From: Pseudobutyrivibrio ruminis
GTDB lineage: Bacteria; Bacillota; Clostridia; Lachnospirales; Lachnospiraceae
Assembly: GCA_015057315.1 (NCBI GenBank)
Contig: SVER01000012.1
Location: 1 to 64,000 of the forward strand
Direction of reading: 5' to 3'
DNA: 64,000 nucleotides
This document shows, piece by piece, positions 53,263-62,291 of this stretch; the first letter of the stretch is position 1; every line of letters begins with the position of its first letter. The notes under the pieces are model-generated. The model saw only the letters and a list, made by a program, of their open reading frames with translations. It ran no database searches and had not been told where the DNA came from. A program made the position numbers and the translations under genes.

Positions 53263-54270
53263 CTATTCAGCTGGCACCTTTTCATCTTCTGTGTAGCCCT
53301 CTGAATAATCTTCATCTAAATATTCCTGCTCATCTTCAAAATTAAGATTTTGTTCATTAATAATATCTTCGTTTCTAGATATTGCCTTAGACATATCTAT
53401 ATCCACGTTTGATATATGTGGAGTCTCACCATTAACAAGTATCTGAACCTGCTTAACATTGTCTAGCTCTGTAAGAGAATTGACAATGGAATAAACAGTA
53501 ACATTCTCTGTTACACCAGATACAACTGTTTCAATGGCTCCATCAAAATTGACGATACACACACCATTTTCTGATACTGTAATAGAATTCAGCTTAGTTC
53601 CAGTAGGTATAGCAGAAAGCAAGCCATCGGTATCTGGTCCCTTTAAAAGCTGGTCTATAACAAGCTTTTCTAAGGATACGTTTCTACTATAGTATACATC
53701 CCTTGTTTCAGGCACTGTAGATACACCATCAGCGCTTGCAAAATACAATTTCAAATCTGTATGCAAAAGTGAATCTGTTTCCTGTCCAAAATCCTCTATA
53801 AAGGTATCAGCAGACATTGCACCAATTGCCTCCCCTGTAGAATCTGTGAGTGGAGAATCATTCACAAAAATAGAAACAGAATTTACACCCTTTATTTGAA
53901 CCAAGGTCTTAACAATAGCAGCCCTAACTAATATTTCAGTGTAGGTATCTAATGATTCATAATCTCCCACTAAATAAAGGTCAAGGCTTTTATTATTAAG
54001 CTCCCAATTCTTTACATCAACGCCAGAAGGTATTGTATTGATAGCATCTATATCATCAACATCAGAAGCAAGCTGTTTAAGGGCCTCCGAAATAGCACCG
54101 TCAGTATCTGTACTCTCAAAGTTGTACTTAAAAGGTATAATACCAGCCTTGTCAGCCCTAACGTAATATATCTTTCCGTTAGATATAGCAGTAGTCTTTT
54201 CACAAGCCATGGTACACAAAGACATTACAACTATCATCAAAATAGAAAGCACACGTTTTAGATTTTTCAT
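53263..54270 (-). CDS. GerMN-domain lipoprotein
   Basis: The 335-residue protein has a lipoprotein signal (MSLCTMACEKTT, lipobox TMAC) and two GerMN-like domains (about 45-150 and 170-290; the second contains VSLEKLVIDQLLKGPDTDGLLSAIPTGTKLNSITVSENGVCIVNF). It ends in an acidic tail (NFEDEQEYLDEDYSEGYTEDEK). In the LpqB/GerM group, such domains bind partners at the cell surface. It begins one base past the kinase stop, so it may be part of the kinase's signalling unit, as in LpqB-MtrB systems. Confidence 0.85.
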   Translation of the reverse strand: MKNLKRVLSILMIVVMSLCTMACEKTTAISNGKIYYVRADKAGIIPFKYNFESTDTDGAISEALKQLASDVDDIDAINTIPSGVDVKNWELNNKSLDLYLVGDYESLDTYTEILVRAAIVKTLVQIKGVNSVSIFVNDSPLTDSTGEAIGAMSADTFIEDFGQETDSLLHTDLKLYFASADGVSTVPETRDVYYSRNVSLEKLVIDQLLKGPDTDGLLSAIPTGTKLNSITVSENGVCIVNFDGAIETVVSGVTENVTVYSIVNSLTELDNVKQVQILVNGETPHISNVDIDMSKAISRNEDIINEQNLNFEDEQEYLDEDYSEGYTEDEKVPAE

Positions 54271-55707
54271 TTAGTGCACCTCCTTTTTAATATAGTTAAG
54301 TGGAACTCTTACATCAAATGTTGAGCCCTCACCAAGGGTTGAGCGAACCTTAATCTCACCATTATGCATAGCAATAGAGCTCTTGGTAATAGCAAGTCCA
54401 AGACCTGTTCCACCGATTTCCCTGGAATGAGATTTATCAGCACGATAGAATCTCTCAAAAATATGGTCAACTGAATCCTCAGGTATACCAAGACCATTAT
54501 CCTCTACCTTGATATAGAAGAACTGATGATCTGAGTTAAGAGAAATATGTACCCAGCCACCTTCATTGTTATATTTAATGGCATTTTCTACAAGGTTTGT
54601 AATAACAAGTGTAAACTTAACCTCATCAACCTCTGCAACAACAGGCCTAAAGGATTCATATACAACCTCCACATCAGCCTTTTCAGCAATAGGTTTAAGT
54701 CGCTTAAGTATATGATCTATAAGCTCATTGATATTTACAGGAGTAACATTAAGCATGGCTCCACTTTTATCCATTCTTACAAGGCTAAGTAAATCGTTGA
54801 TGATTTTTGTTTCACGGTCAATCTCATCTCCGATATCCATCATGAATTCCTTGTACATCTCTATAGGAACATCCTCTGAACCGTTAAGAGAATCAGCAAG
54901 TACCTTCATAGATGTAAGAGGTGTTTTAAGCTCATGAGACACGTTAGAAACAAACTCCTGTCTAGACTCATCTATAGAGTGGAGCTTACCAATAACCTCG
55001 TTGAATTTATCTGTAATATTCTCAACTTCAGCAAATGATTTTCCCTCAGGAAGAAGGGTATCAGATTCTCTGATAATTGAATCCAGGGAATTAGACATTT
55101 TCTTAAATGGTCTGGAAAAATATATATGTGCAAAAATCGCAAGTATAATGGTCAAAGCAAGTATTACAACTCCACCTATTAAAATATAAGAATAAAATGT
55201 ATCCTCGTTTTGAACCATATAGTCCATGGACTTGTTCATAACAAGTGCCCCAACAATATCGCCATCAGAATTAACAAGTGGCACCGAAACAATAAGATAA
55301 TTAGTCTCCTTATCATAATGGTACAAGGATTCTCCCTGCATTGAATAAATAATATTTTCCCAAATTACAGTTTTTCCAATATCTGCCATAAATGAATCCC
55401 TAACAATCTTTAGAGCAGAATTGATAATTAAGATACGCCCATTATAGCTGTCAGCGACAGACTTAAGCTTTGTATCTAATACCTCGTTATCCTCTCCTTG
55501 AGCATAACCGCTTGTAACTATTTGATTATTGTAGGAAATTGCTTCCGCCATAAGATTGGTGGCATCTGTGTGAATAGAAACTGATTCGTATGCACGCAAA
55601 GAAATAGGCACACATACCATAAAAGGTAAGATGCCTATGACGATTATGATAAATGCTACTTTAAAACCAATACTGCGAAAAAAATCCAAGCTAAATTTAT
55701 TTTTCAT
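54271..55707 (-). CDS. Membrane histidine kinase (HAMP, HisKA, HATPase)
   Basis: The 478-residue kinase has an N-terminal membrane helix (FKVAFIIIVIGILPFMVCVPI), an extracellular sensor (about 35-165), a second helix (about 172-195), a HAMP domain, the phosphoacceptor in FVSNVSHELKTPLTSMKVL and an ATPase domain (NLVENAIKYNNEGG, ERFYRADKSHSREIGGTGLGLAI). It lies 11 bases after the response regulator. The neighbours suggest a link to envelope or competence control, which is inference. Confidence 0.93.
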   Translation of the reverse strand: MKNKFSLDFFRSIGFKVAFIIIVIGILPFMVCVPISLRAYESVSIHTDATNLMAEAISYNNQIVTSGYAQGEDNEVLDTKLKSVADSYNGRILIINSALKIVRDSFMADIGKTVIWENIIYSMQGESLYHYDKETNYLIVSVPLVNSDGDIVGALVMNKSMDYMVQNEDTFYSYILIGGVVILALTIILAIFAHIYFSRPFKKMSNSLDSIIRESDTLLPEGKSFAEVENITDKFNEVIGKLHSIDESRQEFVSNVSHELKTPLTSMKVLADSLNGSEDVPIEMYKEFMMDIGDEIDRETKIINDLLSLVRMDKSGAMLNVTPVNINELIDHILKRLKPIAEKADVEVVYESFRPVVAEVDEVKFTLVITNLVENAIKYNNEGGWVHISLNSDHQFFYIKVEDNGLGIPEDSVDHIFERFYRADKSHSREIGGTGLGLAITKSSIAMHNGEIKVRSTLGEGSTFDVRVPLNYIKKEVH

Positions 55708-55718
55708 TTTAACTCACT

Positions 55719-56414
55719 TTACATATAATAATAACCTACACCCCATTTTGTACGGACGTACTTAGGCTCCTTTGGGTTAGGCTCGATTTTTTCTCTGAGA
55801 CGTCTAACATGTACATCTACTGTTCTTTCATCTCCTGGATAATCCTCACCCCAAATCTTATGCAACAAATCCTCTCTAGAGAAAACCTTCTTTGGATTTG
55901 TAACAAGCAATACAAGCATATCAAACTCTTTAGATGTAAGATTGTATTCTTCTCCTAATATGGTAAGTCTACGATTGCTCTTATCAAGAACTAAATCACC
56001 ATCCTCTATAACATTCTCTTCCCTGTGCTCAGTTCTAACTGACTGTCCAAGAGATGCTCTACGCATGATTGCTTTTATTCTAGCCTTAACTTCAAGGATA
56101 TTAAATGGCTTAGTAATGTAATCGTCTGCGCCATATTCCAATCCAAGGATTTTATCCATATCATCACCCTTTGCTGTAAGCATAACGATAGGCACAGTGG
56201 AAAACTCTCTGATATTCTGACAAACCTCAAAACCATCAAGCTTTGGAAGCATTACATCAAGAAGAATCATATCGTAATGATTTGATGTAGCAAGGTCAAG
56301 AGCCTCCTGTCCATCATAAGCACAGTCTACCTCCATGCCATCCTGTTCTAAGGAAAATCTAATTCCCTTAACTATGAGTTTTTCGTCGTCTACAACTAAT
56401 ACTTTTTTTGCCAT
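55719..56414 (-). CDS. OmpR-family response regulator
   Basis: The 231-residue regulator carries receiver motifs VVDDEKL, MILLDVMLPKLDGFEVC and DDYITKPFNILE, and a winged-helix output domain ending EKIEPNPKEPKYVRTKWGVGYYYM, similar to WalR/MtrA-type regulators. AGGGC lies 4-5 bases before the ATG. It is encoded between comEA and its kinase. Confidence 0.94.
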   Translation of the reverse strand: MAKKVLVVDDEKLIVKGIRFSLEQDGMEVDCAYDGQEALDLATSNHYDMILLDVMLPKLDGFEVCQNIREFSTVPIVMLTAKGDDMDKILGLEYGADDYITKPFNILEVKARIKAIMRRASLGQSVRTEHREENVIEDGDLVLDKSNRRLTILGEEYNLTSKEFDMLVLLVTNPKKVFSREDLLHKIWGEDYPGDERTVDVHVRRLREKIEPNPKEPKYVRTKWGVGYYYM

Positions 56415-56434
56415 TTCTGCCCTCTAAACCATTC

Positions 56435-57007
56435 TTAAATTTTGATAAGTGAATTTATTTGATTGAAAATGCCATCGCCTATTCCAGACACCTTTTTGAT
56501 ATCATCAATTGAAGAAAAGCTTCCATTGGCTTCGCGATATGCCACAATCTGATTTGCCTTTGATTGCCCAATACCCGGTAAGCTCATAAGCTCTGTAGCG
56601 GTGGCTTTATTTATGTTGATAAGTCCATCATCGGCTTCCTTAGCTTCTTCCTTGGCTTCAAGTTCTTTAATTTCATCTGTTGTAAAGATATATAGCTTTT
56701 GACCATCCTCTAAGAGCGCCGCCTGATTTATATCATTATCGTCTGCTGATTCAAGTAGACCACCTGCAGCTTCTATTGCTGCATAGACTCTAGAGCCTTC
56801 TGGAAGTTCATAAACATCAGGCTTTTTAACAGCCCCTGCCACCTGAACATAGATTGTAGTTGGCAGAACATCCTCCACCACCTGTTCCTTAGCAGTGCTT
56901 TCGTTATCTACTTCTTCCACTAGCTCTGTTGATTGAAAGTATGATGCTTTACTGCAGCCTGAAAATAAAAAGAGGCTACAAAAAGCAAGATAAAATAATT
57001 TTTTCAT
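56435..57007 (-). CDS. comEA: ComEA-type DNA receptor lipoprotein
   Basis: The 190-residue protein has a lipobox (LFLFSGCSKAS), an SLBB-like domain (about 50-120; YVQVAGAVKKPDVYELPEGSRVYAAIEAAGG) and tandem helix-hairpin-helix motifs (NINKATATELMSLPGIGQSKANQIVAYREANGSF, KKVSGIGDGIFNQI), the DNA-binding part of competence receptors. The lipid anchor replaces the usual membrane helix. Its ribosome binding site is held in a hairpin. It precedes the regulator, kinase, GerMN protein and comEC. Confidence 0.93.
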   Translation of the reverse strand: MKKLFYLAFCSLFLFSGCSKASYFQSTELVEEVDNESTAKEQVVEDVLPTTIYVQVAGAVKKPDVYELPEGSRVYAAIEAAGGLLESADDNDINQAALLEDGQKLYIFTTDEIKELEAKEEAKEADDGLININKATATELMSLPGIGQSKANQIVAYREANGSFSSIDDIKKVSGIGDGIFNQINSLIKI

Positions 57008-57009
57008 TA

Positions 57010-57035
57010 AATCTCCTTTTCACATTAAGGAGATT
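57010..57035 (-). promoter_or_regulatory. Hairpin that hides the comEA ribosome binding site
   Basis: On the minus strand AATCTCCTT and AAGGAGATT form a perfect 9-bp stem with an 8-base loop. The right arm is the AAGGAG site of comEA and the ATG follows 2 bases later. There is no U-run, so it looks like translational control rather than a terminator. Confidence 0.6.
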
Positions 57036-57086
57036 ACAATATCGTCCTGCTTATTGTAGCGAATTTTTTTATATATTACAAGAGTT

Positions 57087-58286
57087 TTACAGAAATGTGT
57101 CAAAGGTTTTTTCGATTTTTTCTTTAAACTCATCAATATCCTGCTCTGTAATAACAAGTGGTGGTAAAAGTCTAAGAACATCTGAACCTGCAGACAGCAC
57201 AACAAGGTGTTCATCTAAAAGTGCCCTGGTTACAACCTCCTTTACAGGAATAGTAAGCACAAGACCTTGCATAAGCCCCATTCCTCTTCGCCCTGTAACA
57301 AAATCGTATTTTGCCACCAATGTGTCAAGCACCTGCTCAAAATAAGCTGTAATCTCATTAACATGATCAAGGAGCTTATAATCCTCAAACATATCCAGTA
57401 CCTGTGAAACTGCAGCTGTACAAAGTGGATTACCACCATAAGTAGTTCCATGGTCTCCTGGTACTAAGGAATTGTCTGCCACATCCTGTGTCACTGCAAA
57501 TGCTCCTATTGGAACGCCATTTCCCAAGGCCTTAGCAGTTGTTAGGATATCAGGCTTGATTCCATACTGTTGATATGCATACATACTTCCAGTACGCCCC
57601 ATTCCACATTGAACCTCATCAAGAATAAGAAGTATTCCTTCTTCATCACACAGATTTCTAACCTTTGTAATGAATTCCTTATCAGCAGGATACAGACCAC
57701 CCTCCCCCTGAACAGTCTCCATAATAATAGCGCAAGTCTTATCAGTAAGATTAGCAAGAACGCTACCAAAATCATTGAAGGTAGCAAATTTTACGCCTGA
57801 CATAAGTGGATAGAAAGGCTCTCTATAATGGTCAGTGCCTGTAACAGAAAGGGAGCCTACTGTTCTACCATGGAAAGAGTTTTCCATAGCTATTATTTCA
57901 TATTCATCTGAACCCTTTTTATTGTATGCATATTTCTTAGCGGTCTTAAGTGCTCCCTCGATAGCCTCTGCACCAGAATTTGTAAAGAAAACCTTATCCA
58001 TACCTGATGCTTTACAAAGCTTTTCGGCAGCCTCAATCATAGGCTGATGATAATATAGATTTGATGTGTGAGTGATTCGCTTTACCTGGGCAATAAGAGC
58101 ATTTTCATAATCTTCATTTCCATATCCAAATGCCATTACACCTATTCCAGAAGCAAAATCAAGATATTTTTCGTCTACTTCATCATATAGATGCACCCCT
58201 TTACCATAATCAAATACTACAGGAAATCTATTGTACACATGAAAAAGATTTTCCTCAGCCTTTTCAATCATCTGTTTTTTATTCAT
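57087..58286 (-). CDS. argD: Acetylornithine aminotransferase
   Basis: PLP enzyme of arginine synthesis. At 399 residues it is a class III aminotransferase with the [15 protein letters not shown] segment, [14 protein letters not shown] and the PLP-binding lysine in [16 protein letters not shown]. It overlaps argB by 8 bases. It ends the argC-argD cluster; no terminator is seen between it and comEA. Confidence 0.95.
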   Translation of the reverse strand: MNKKQMIEKAEENLFHVYNRFPVVFDYGKGVHLYDEVDEKYLDFASGIGVMAFGYGNEDYENALIAQVKRITHTSNLYYHQPMIEAAEKLCKASGMDKVFFTNSGAEAIEGALKTAKKYAYNKKGSDEYEIIAMENSFHGRTVGSLSVTGTDHYREPFYPLMSGVKFATFNDFGSVLANLTDKTCAIIMETVQGEGGLYPADKEFITKVRNLCDEEGILLILDEVQCGMGRTGSMYAYQQYGIKPDILTTAKALGNGVPIGAFAVTQDVADNSLVPGDHGTTYGGNPLCTAAVSQVLDMFEDYKLLDHVNEITAYFEQVLDTLVAKYDFVTGRRGMGLMQGLVLTIPVKEVVTRALLDEHLVVLSAGSDVLRLLPPLVITEQDIDEFKEKIEKTFDTFL

Positions 58287-59187
58287 TGTAATACCTCGTA
58301 TCCTTATCTCCTATAATTGCTGTTCCAATTCCTTTGTTTGTAAAGATTTCAAGAAGTAAACAATGTGCAATTCTGCCATCCAAAATATGCACTCTAGATA
58401 CCCCTTCCTCAATCGCTTCGATACAATTATTAAGCTTTGGAAGCATGCCTCCGCCAATAAATCCGTCTCCAATAAGCTTCTTTGCCTCTTCTACAGATAG
58501 CTCAGAAATAAGTGTGTCTGGATCATCCTTATCCTTATAAACACCTTCTATATCAGTTAAAAACGCAAGCTTTTCAGCGCTAACAGCCTTTGCAATGGCA
58601 CATGCAGCATCATCAGCATTGATGTTATAGGTTACAAAGTTTTCATCCATTCCTATAGGACAAACAATTGGTAAGAAGTCTTTTTCCAATAAATCCATAA
58701 GAATCTTTGGATTAACCTCTGTGATTTCTCCAACAAATCCAATATCCTTGCCGTCAGAAAGCTTTTTCTCCACCTTTAAAAGTCCGCCATCTTTGCCGGA
58801 AATTCCTATGGCGTTAACTCCAAGGGATTGAACATTCTGTACTAAGGATTTGTTCACCTTATTAAGAACCATCTCAGCTATTTCCATTGTAGGCTCATCT
58901 GTTTTTCTTAGTCCATTAACAAACTCAGGGGTCATACCTGTTTTTTCAACCCACTTGGAAATTTCCTTACCGCCGCCATGCACAATGATTGGCTTAAATC
59001 CAACCAGCTTTAAAAGTGTCACATCCTGTATAACCTGCTTTTTAAGCTCTTCGTCAATCATGGCACTTCCGCCGTATTTAACAACAATAATCTTACGATT
59101 GAATCTTTGAATATATGGCAATGCTTCGATTAAAACCTCTGCCTTATCCATTGCCTTGTCCATTACCTTCTGCATACTTACGTCCAT
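58279..59187 (-). CDS. argB: N-acetylglutamate kinase
   Basis: Phosphorylates N-acetylglutamate. The 302-residue protein begins MDVSMQKV, where GGAGG lies 5 bases upstream; the track start 11 residues earlier overlaps argJ and lacks a site. Key motifs are [23 protein letters not shown], and the later [16 protein letters not shown]-type region ([16 protein letters not shown]). It starts 13 bases after the argJ stop. Confidence 0.95.
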   Translation of the reverse strand: MDVSMQKVMDKAMDKAEVLIEALPYIQRFNRKIIVVKYGGSAMIDEELKKQVIQDVTLLKLVGFKPIIVHGGGKEISKWVEKTGMTPEFVNGLRKTDEPTMEIAEMVLNKVNKSLVQNVQSLGVNAIGISGKDGGLLKVEKKLSDGKDIGFVGEITEVNPKILMDLLEKDFLPIVCPIGMDENFVTYNINADDAACAIAKAVSAEKLAFLTDIEGVYKDKDDPDTLISELSVEEAKKLIGDGFIGGGMLPKLNNCIEAIEEGVSRVHILDGRIAHCLLLEIFTNKGIGTAIIGDKDTRYYNE

Positions 59188-59200
59188 AACATCCTCCATA

Positions 59201-60424
59201 TTAGCTGCGATAGTCTGCATTAATCTTTACATAATCATAGGTCAGGTCACATCCCCATGCTGTGGCACAAGCGCTACCTTCATGCATATCAACATATACA
59301 GTGACTGCATCAGCCTTCATTATCTTAAGTGCCTCATCCTCGTCAAATACAATTGGTGTTCCCTTATCAAAAACCTTAAGTGTGCCATTTACACTTTTAA
59401 AATAAAGCTCCACATCATTTTGATCAAAATCAGCTCCTGAATAACCCATAGCACATAGGAATCTGCCGAAATTAGCATCGCATCCAAATATTGCAGCCTT
59501 TGATAGATTAGAGCCTACAATGGCACGGGACAATGTCTTGGCATCTGCTTTTGATTTAGCGTTAACTACTGTAGCTTCAAAAAGCTTACTGGCTCCCTCA
59601 CCATCTGCTGCCATCTTCTTTGCAAGAGCTTCACATACGTAAGCTAATGCTTCCTTAAATGTATTATAATCTTCTCCCTTTTCAGTAATCTTAGGATTTT
59701 CAGCAAGGCCATTTGCCATACATATAAGAGTATCATTTGTAGATGTATCACCATCTACAGTAATCATATTGAAGGAGTCTGCAACCACATCACTGACCGC
59801 CTCCTGTAAAAGGGATTTTTCGATTGCCAAATCTGTTCCAAGAAAAGCAAGCATTGTGCACATATTAGGATGAATCATACCTGAACCCTTGCTCATGCCG
59901 CCAAGGGTAACAGGTTTGCCACCAATCTGAAACTCTACTGCAAGCTCTTTATTTACAGTATCAGTTGTCATTATAGCCTTTGATGCTTCAGTTCCAGCTG
60001 CTATGCTTTCATCTAATTTAGAAGACATCATATCTACGCCAGCTACTAACTTATCCACTGGAAGCTGCGTACCAATAACACCTGTAGATGCAACAGCTAC
60101 TCCCTTATATGGGACATTGAGCTTAGCCTCTACAGCCTTAGCAGTGGCTTCACAGGCATCAAAGCCTTCCTTACCTGTGCAGGCATTGGCAATACCTGAA
60201 TTAATAACAACTGCCTGCAGGGGCTCTTTGGATTTTACAATCTCCATATCCCACTGAACGCAAGCCGCCTTTACCACATTAGATGTAAATGTTCCTGCAC
60301 TAACACATGGTGCCGTAGAATATACAAGAGCCATATCGGTTCTACCTTGATACTTTATCCCAGCTGCAGCACTAGCTGCCATAAACCCCTTTGCTGCAGT
60401 AATTCCTCCATTAATTTCCTTCAT
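59201..60424 (-). CDS. argJ: Glutamate N-acetyltransferase/ornithine acetyltransferase
   Basis: The bifunctional enzyme recycles the acetyl group in arginine synthesis and can also make N-acetylglutamate. At 407 residues it starts [20 protein letters not shown]. The self-cleavage region is [20 protein letters not shown], with Cys in place of the common Ala before the Thr nucleophile. It follows the GNAT gene by 10 bases. Confidence 0.96.
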   Translation of the reverse strand: MKEINGGITAAKGFMAASAAAGIKYQGRTDMALVYSTAPCVSAGTFTSNVVKAACVQWDMEIVKSKEPLQAVVINSGIANACTGKEGFDACEATAKAVEAKLNVPYKGVAVASTGVIGTQLPVDKLVAGVDMMSSKLDESIAAGTEASKAIMTTDTVNKELAVEFQIGGKPVTLGGMSKGSGMIHPNMCTMLAFLGTDLAIEKSLLQEAVSDVVADSFNMITVDGDTSTNDTLICMANGLAENPKITEKGEDYNTFKEALAYVCEALAKKMAADGEGASKLFEATVVNAKSKADAKTLSRAIVGSNLSKAAIFGCDANFGRFLCAMGYSGADFDQNDVELYFKSVNGTLKVFDKGTPIVFDEDEALKIMKADAVTVYVDMHEGSACATAWGCDLTYDYVKINADYRS

Positions 60425-60434
60425 AATTCTGCTC

Positions 60435-60935
60435 CTATTTATTGAATGCTATTATATTTTCATCATTTAAAACAAAATCATACACATTTAAATCTGTACG
60501 TGCCTTCCACTGCTCTGACTTCCAGAAGCTGTTTCCAAGCTCATTTTCTGTAAAGGCTACAAGCTGTATCTTTGTAATCCCCTCAGCCTTAAGCCTAACC
60601 ATAGCTTCCAGGGCCATAGCTCTTCCGATACCCTTTTTCCTGTAATCTTCATGAACACACACATGATAAAAGCATGCATGTCTGCCATCATGTCCTACTA
60701 ATATGCTTCCAACGATTTTGCCGTCTGCAACTGCAACAACAGAAAGCCCTGGATTTCTGTCTAAGAAACGTTTTACACCTTCCTTAGAATCATCAATGCT
60801 TCGCATTGCAAATCCATGAATGGTAGTCCATAAATCATAGACCTCATCATAATCACTGATATCCATAGTTCTGATTGTAAAATTCATATGGACTCCTAAA
60901 TCTAAAGTTACGTTAAAAGAATCTTTTGTAATCAT
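60435..60935 (-). CDS. GNAT-family acetyltransferase inside the arginine operon
   Basis: A 166-residue acetyltransferase. The GNAT core is VVAVADGKIVGSILVGHDGRHACFYHVCVHEDYRKKGIGRAM, with the acetyl-CoA loop RKKGIG. Two starts are possible: ATG 60935 with AGGAGG 8 bases upstream, and ATG 60887 with AGGAG 5 bases upstream (MNFTIRTM), where the conserved domain begins. It sits between argC and argJ. The position suggests a part in arginine synthesis, possibly N-acetylglutamate formation, but the substrate cannot be read from the sequence. Confidence 0.85.
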   Translation of the reverse strand: MITKDSFNVTLDLGVHMNFTIRTMDISDYDEVYDLWTTIHGFAMRSIDDSKEGVKRFLDRNPGLSVVAVADGKIVGSILVGHDGRHACFYHVCVHEDYRKKGIGRAMALEAMVRLKAEGITKIQLVAFTENELGNSFWKSEQWKARTDLNVYDFVLNDENIIAFNK

Positions 60936-60959
60936 ATTAGGTCCCTCCTAATTGCCGTT

Positions 60960-62018
60960 TTAAGGAAACATTGGTGCAAAATCAAGTCCCGTTTTTTCAT
61001 CAAGTCCAAACAAAATATTCATATTCTGGACAGCCTGTCCTGCCGCCCCTTTTACTAAATTATCAAGGGCACCCATCATAACAATTCGTCCAGTACGCTC
61101 ATCAATCTTGCAGCTCACATCTACGAAATTGCTGCCCTCAACCCATTTTGTCTCAGGGCACTCACCATATTCCAAAACTCTAACGAAGAACTCATCATCA
61201 TACATATCATGATATGCCTTCATTACCTCTTCCTTAGTTGGAAGCTTGCCATCCTTCTTATTAAGTGTGGCATACTCTGTAACAAGAATACCTCTGTTCA
61301 TAGGAACCAAATGAGGTGTGAAATTAATCATAATCTCTTTACCACAGGCGTATCCTAACTGCTCCTCAATCTCTGGTGTATGTCTGTGGCTGGTAACTCC
61401 GTACGCCTTGATGCTTTCGTTGACCTCGCAATAAAGATTAGGAAGCTTAGCCCCTCTGCCTGCACCACTTGTGCCAGACTTAGCATCAATAATAAGAGTT
61501 GATGGGTCAATAAGGCCAGCCTTAACAAGTGGATAAGCTGTAAGAATTGAACATGTGGTGTAGCAGCCAGGATTAGCAATAAGTCTCACCCCTGCTTCCT
61601 TATCCCTATTGATTTCGCAAAGTCCATATACAGCCTCTTCTATAAACTGAGGACTTGCATGCTTAATGCCATACCATTTTTCATATACAGATACATCCTT
61701 GATACGATAATCTGCAGACAAGTCGATCACCTTACAATTATTAAGTATCTCCTCTGTAAGAACCCCTGCCAAAAATCCCTGTGGTGTAGCAGTAAAAATA
61801 ACATCTACCTGCTTCGAAAGCTCTAGGATATTATCATCCAAGCACTTATCTTCCACCAAAGTGAACATGTTCTTATATATAGAAGCAAATCTTTCATCCA
61901 CATAAGATTTTGAACCGTACCATACGATGGTAGCTTCTGGATGACCATACAAAATTCTTACAATCTCTGCTCCTGCATAACCAGTAGCTCCAATAATTCC
62001 TACTTTTATCATACCCAT
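60960..62018 (-). CDS. argC: N-acetyl-gamma-glutamyl-phosphate reductase
   Basis: Reduces N-acetylglutamyl phosphate to the semialdehyde. At 352 residues it has the cofactor motif VGIIGATGYAGAEIVR, the catalytic Cys in IANPGCYTTCS and the substrate segment GTSGAGRGAKLP. I start it at ATG 62018 (MGMIKVG) with AGGAGG 5 bases upstream. It is first in the cluster, behind a promoter at 62047-62075. Confidence 0.96.
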   Translation of the reverse strand: MGMIKVGIIGATGYAGAEIVRILYGHPEATIVWYGSKSYVDERFASIYKNMFTLVEDKCLDDNILELSKQVDVIFTATPQGFLAGVLTEEILNNCKVIDLSADYRIKDVSVYEKWYGIKHASPQFIEEAVYGLCEINRDKEAGVRLIANPGCYTTCSILTAYPLVKAGLIDPSTLIIDAKSGTSGAGRGAKLPNLYCEVNESIKAYGVTSHRHTPEIEEQLGYACGKEIMINFTPHLVPMNRGILVTEYATLNKKDGKLPTKEEVMKAYHDMYDDEFFVRVLEYGECPETKWVEGSNFVDVSCKIDERTGRIVMMGALDNLVKGAAGQAVQNMNILFGLDEKTGLDFAPMFP

Positions 62019-62046
62019 CAAGTCCTCCTAATAAACATCTGAGTAA

Positions 62047-62075
62047 ATTGTAGTACAATACTTTTATGAAGTAAA
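62047..62075 (-). promoter_or_regulatory. Promoter of argC-argJ-argB-argD
   Basis: Minus-strand TTTACT and TACAAT are separated by 17 bases, ending about 29 bases before the argC start. An ARG-box-like palindrome lies about 30 bases upstream of the -35. Confidence 0.75.
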
Positions 62076-62105
62076 GTGCTACAGTAAATTTTTATCGATT
62101 AAATA

Positions 62106-62119
62106 TGCATAAATATACA
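62106..62119. promoter_or_regulatory. ARG-box-like operator 1
   Basis: TGCATAAATATACA fits the imperfect palindrome TGnATwwwwATnCA of ArgR/AhrC boxes. It lies between the divergent argC and argG promoters. Confidence 0.6.
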
Positions 62120-62178
62120 CCGTAATTCCTACATTTTCGACATCAATTTTCACAAATCTCATTTTTATACGTTATTTA

Positions 62179-62192
62179 TGCATATATTTACA
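62179..62192. promoter_or_regulatory. ARG-box-like operator 2
   Basis: TGCATATATTTACA shares the TGCAT core with the first box, 73 bases away, and its end overlaps the proposed argG -35. Confidence 0.55.
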
Positions 62193-62214
62193 CTTGTATT
62201 TTTGACTTTAATGT
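62187..62214 (+). promoter_or_regulatory. Candidate argG promoter
   Basis: TTTACA and TAATGT are separated by 16 bases, about 77 bases before the argG start. The -10 is weak; TTGACT at 62202 is an alternative -35 without a good -10. Confidence 0.4.
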
Positions 62215-62291
62215 AGTAAAGTATGAATCAACAAAGCCAAATGGCTTACAGGGAGATTTTTAATACACTATAGATTAAGGAGAATTTAAAC

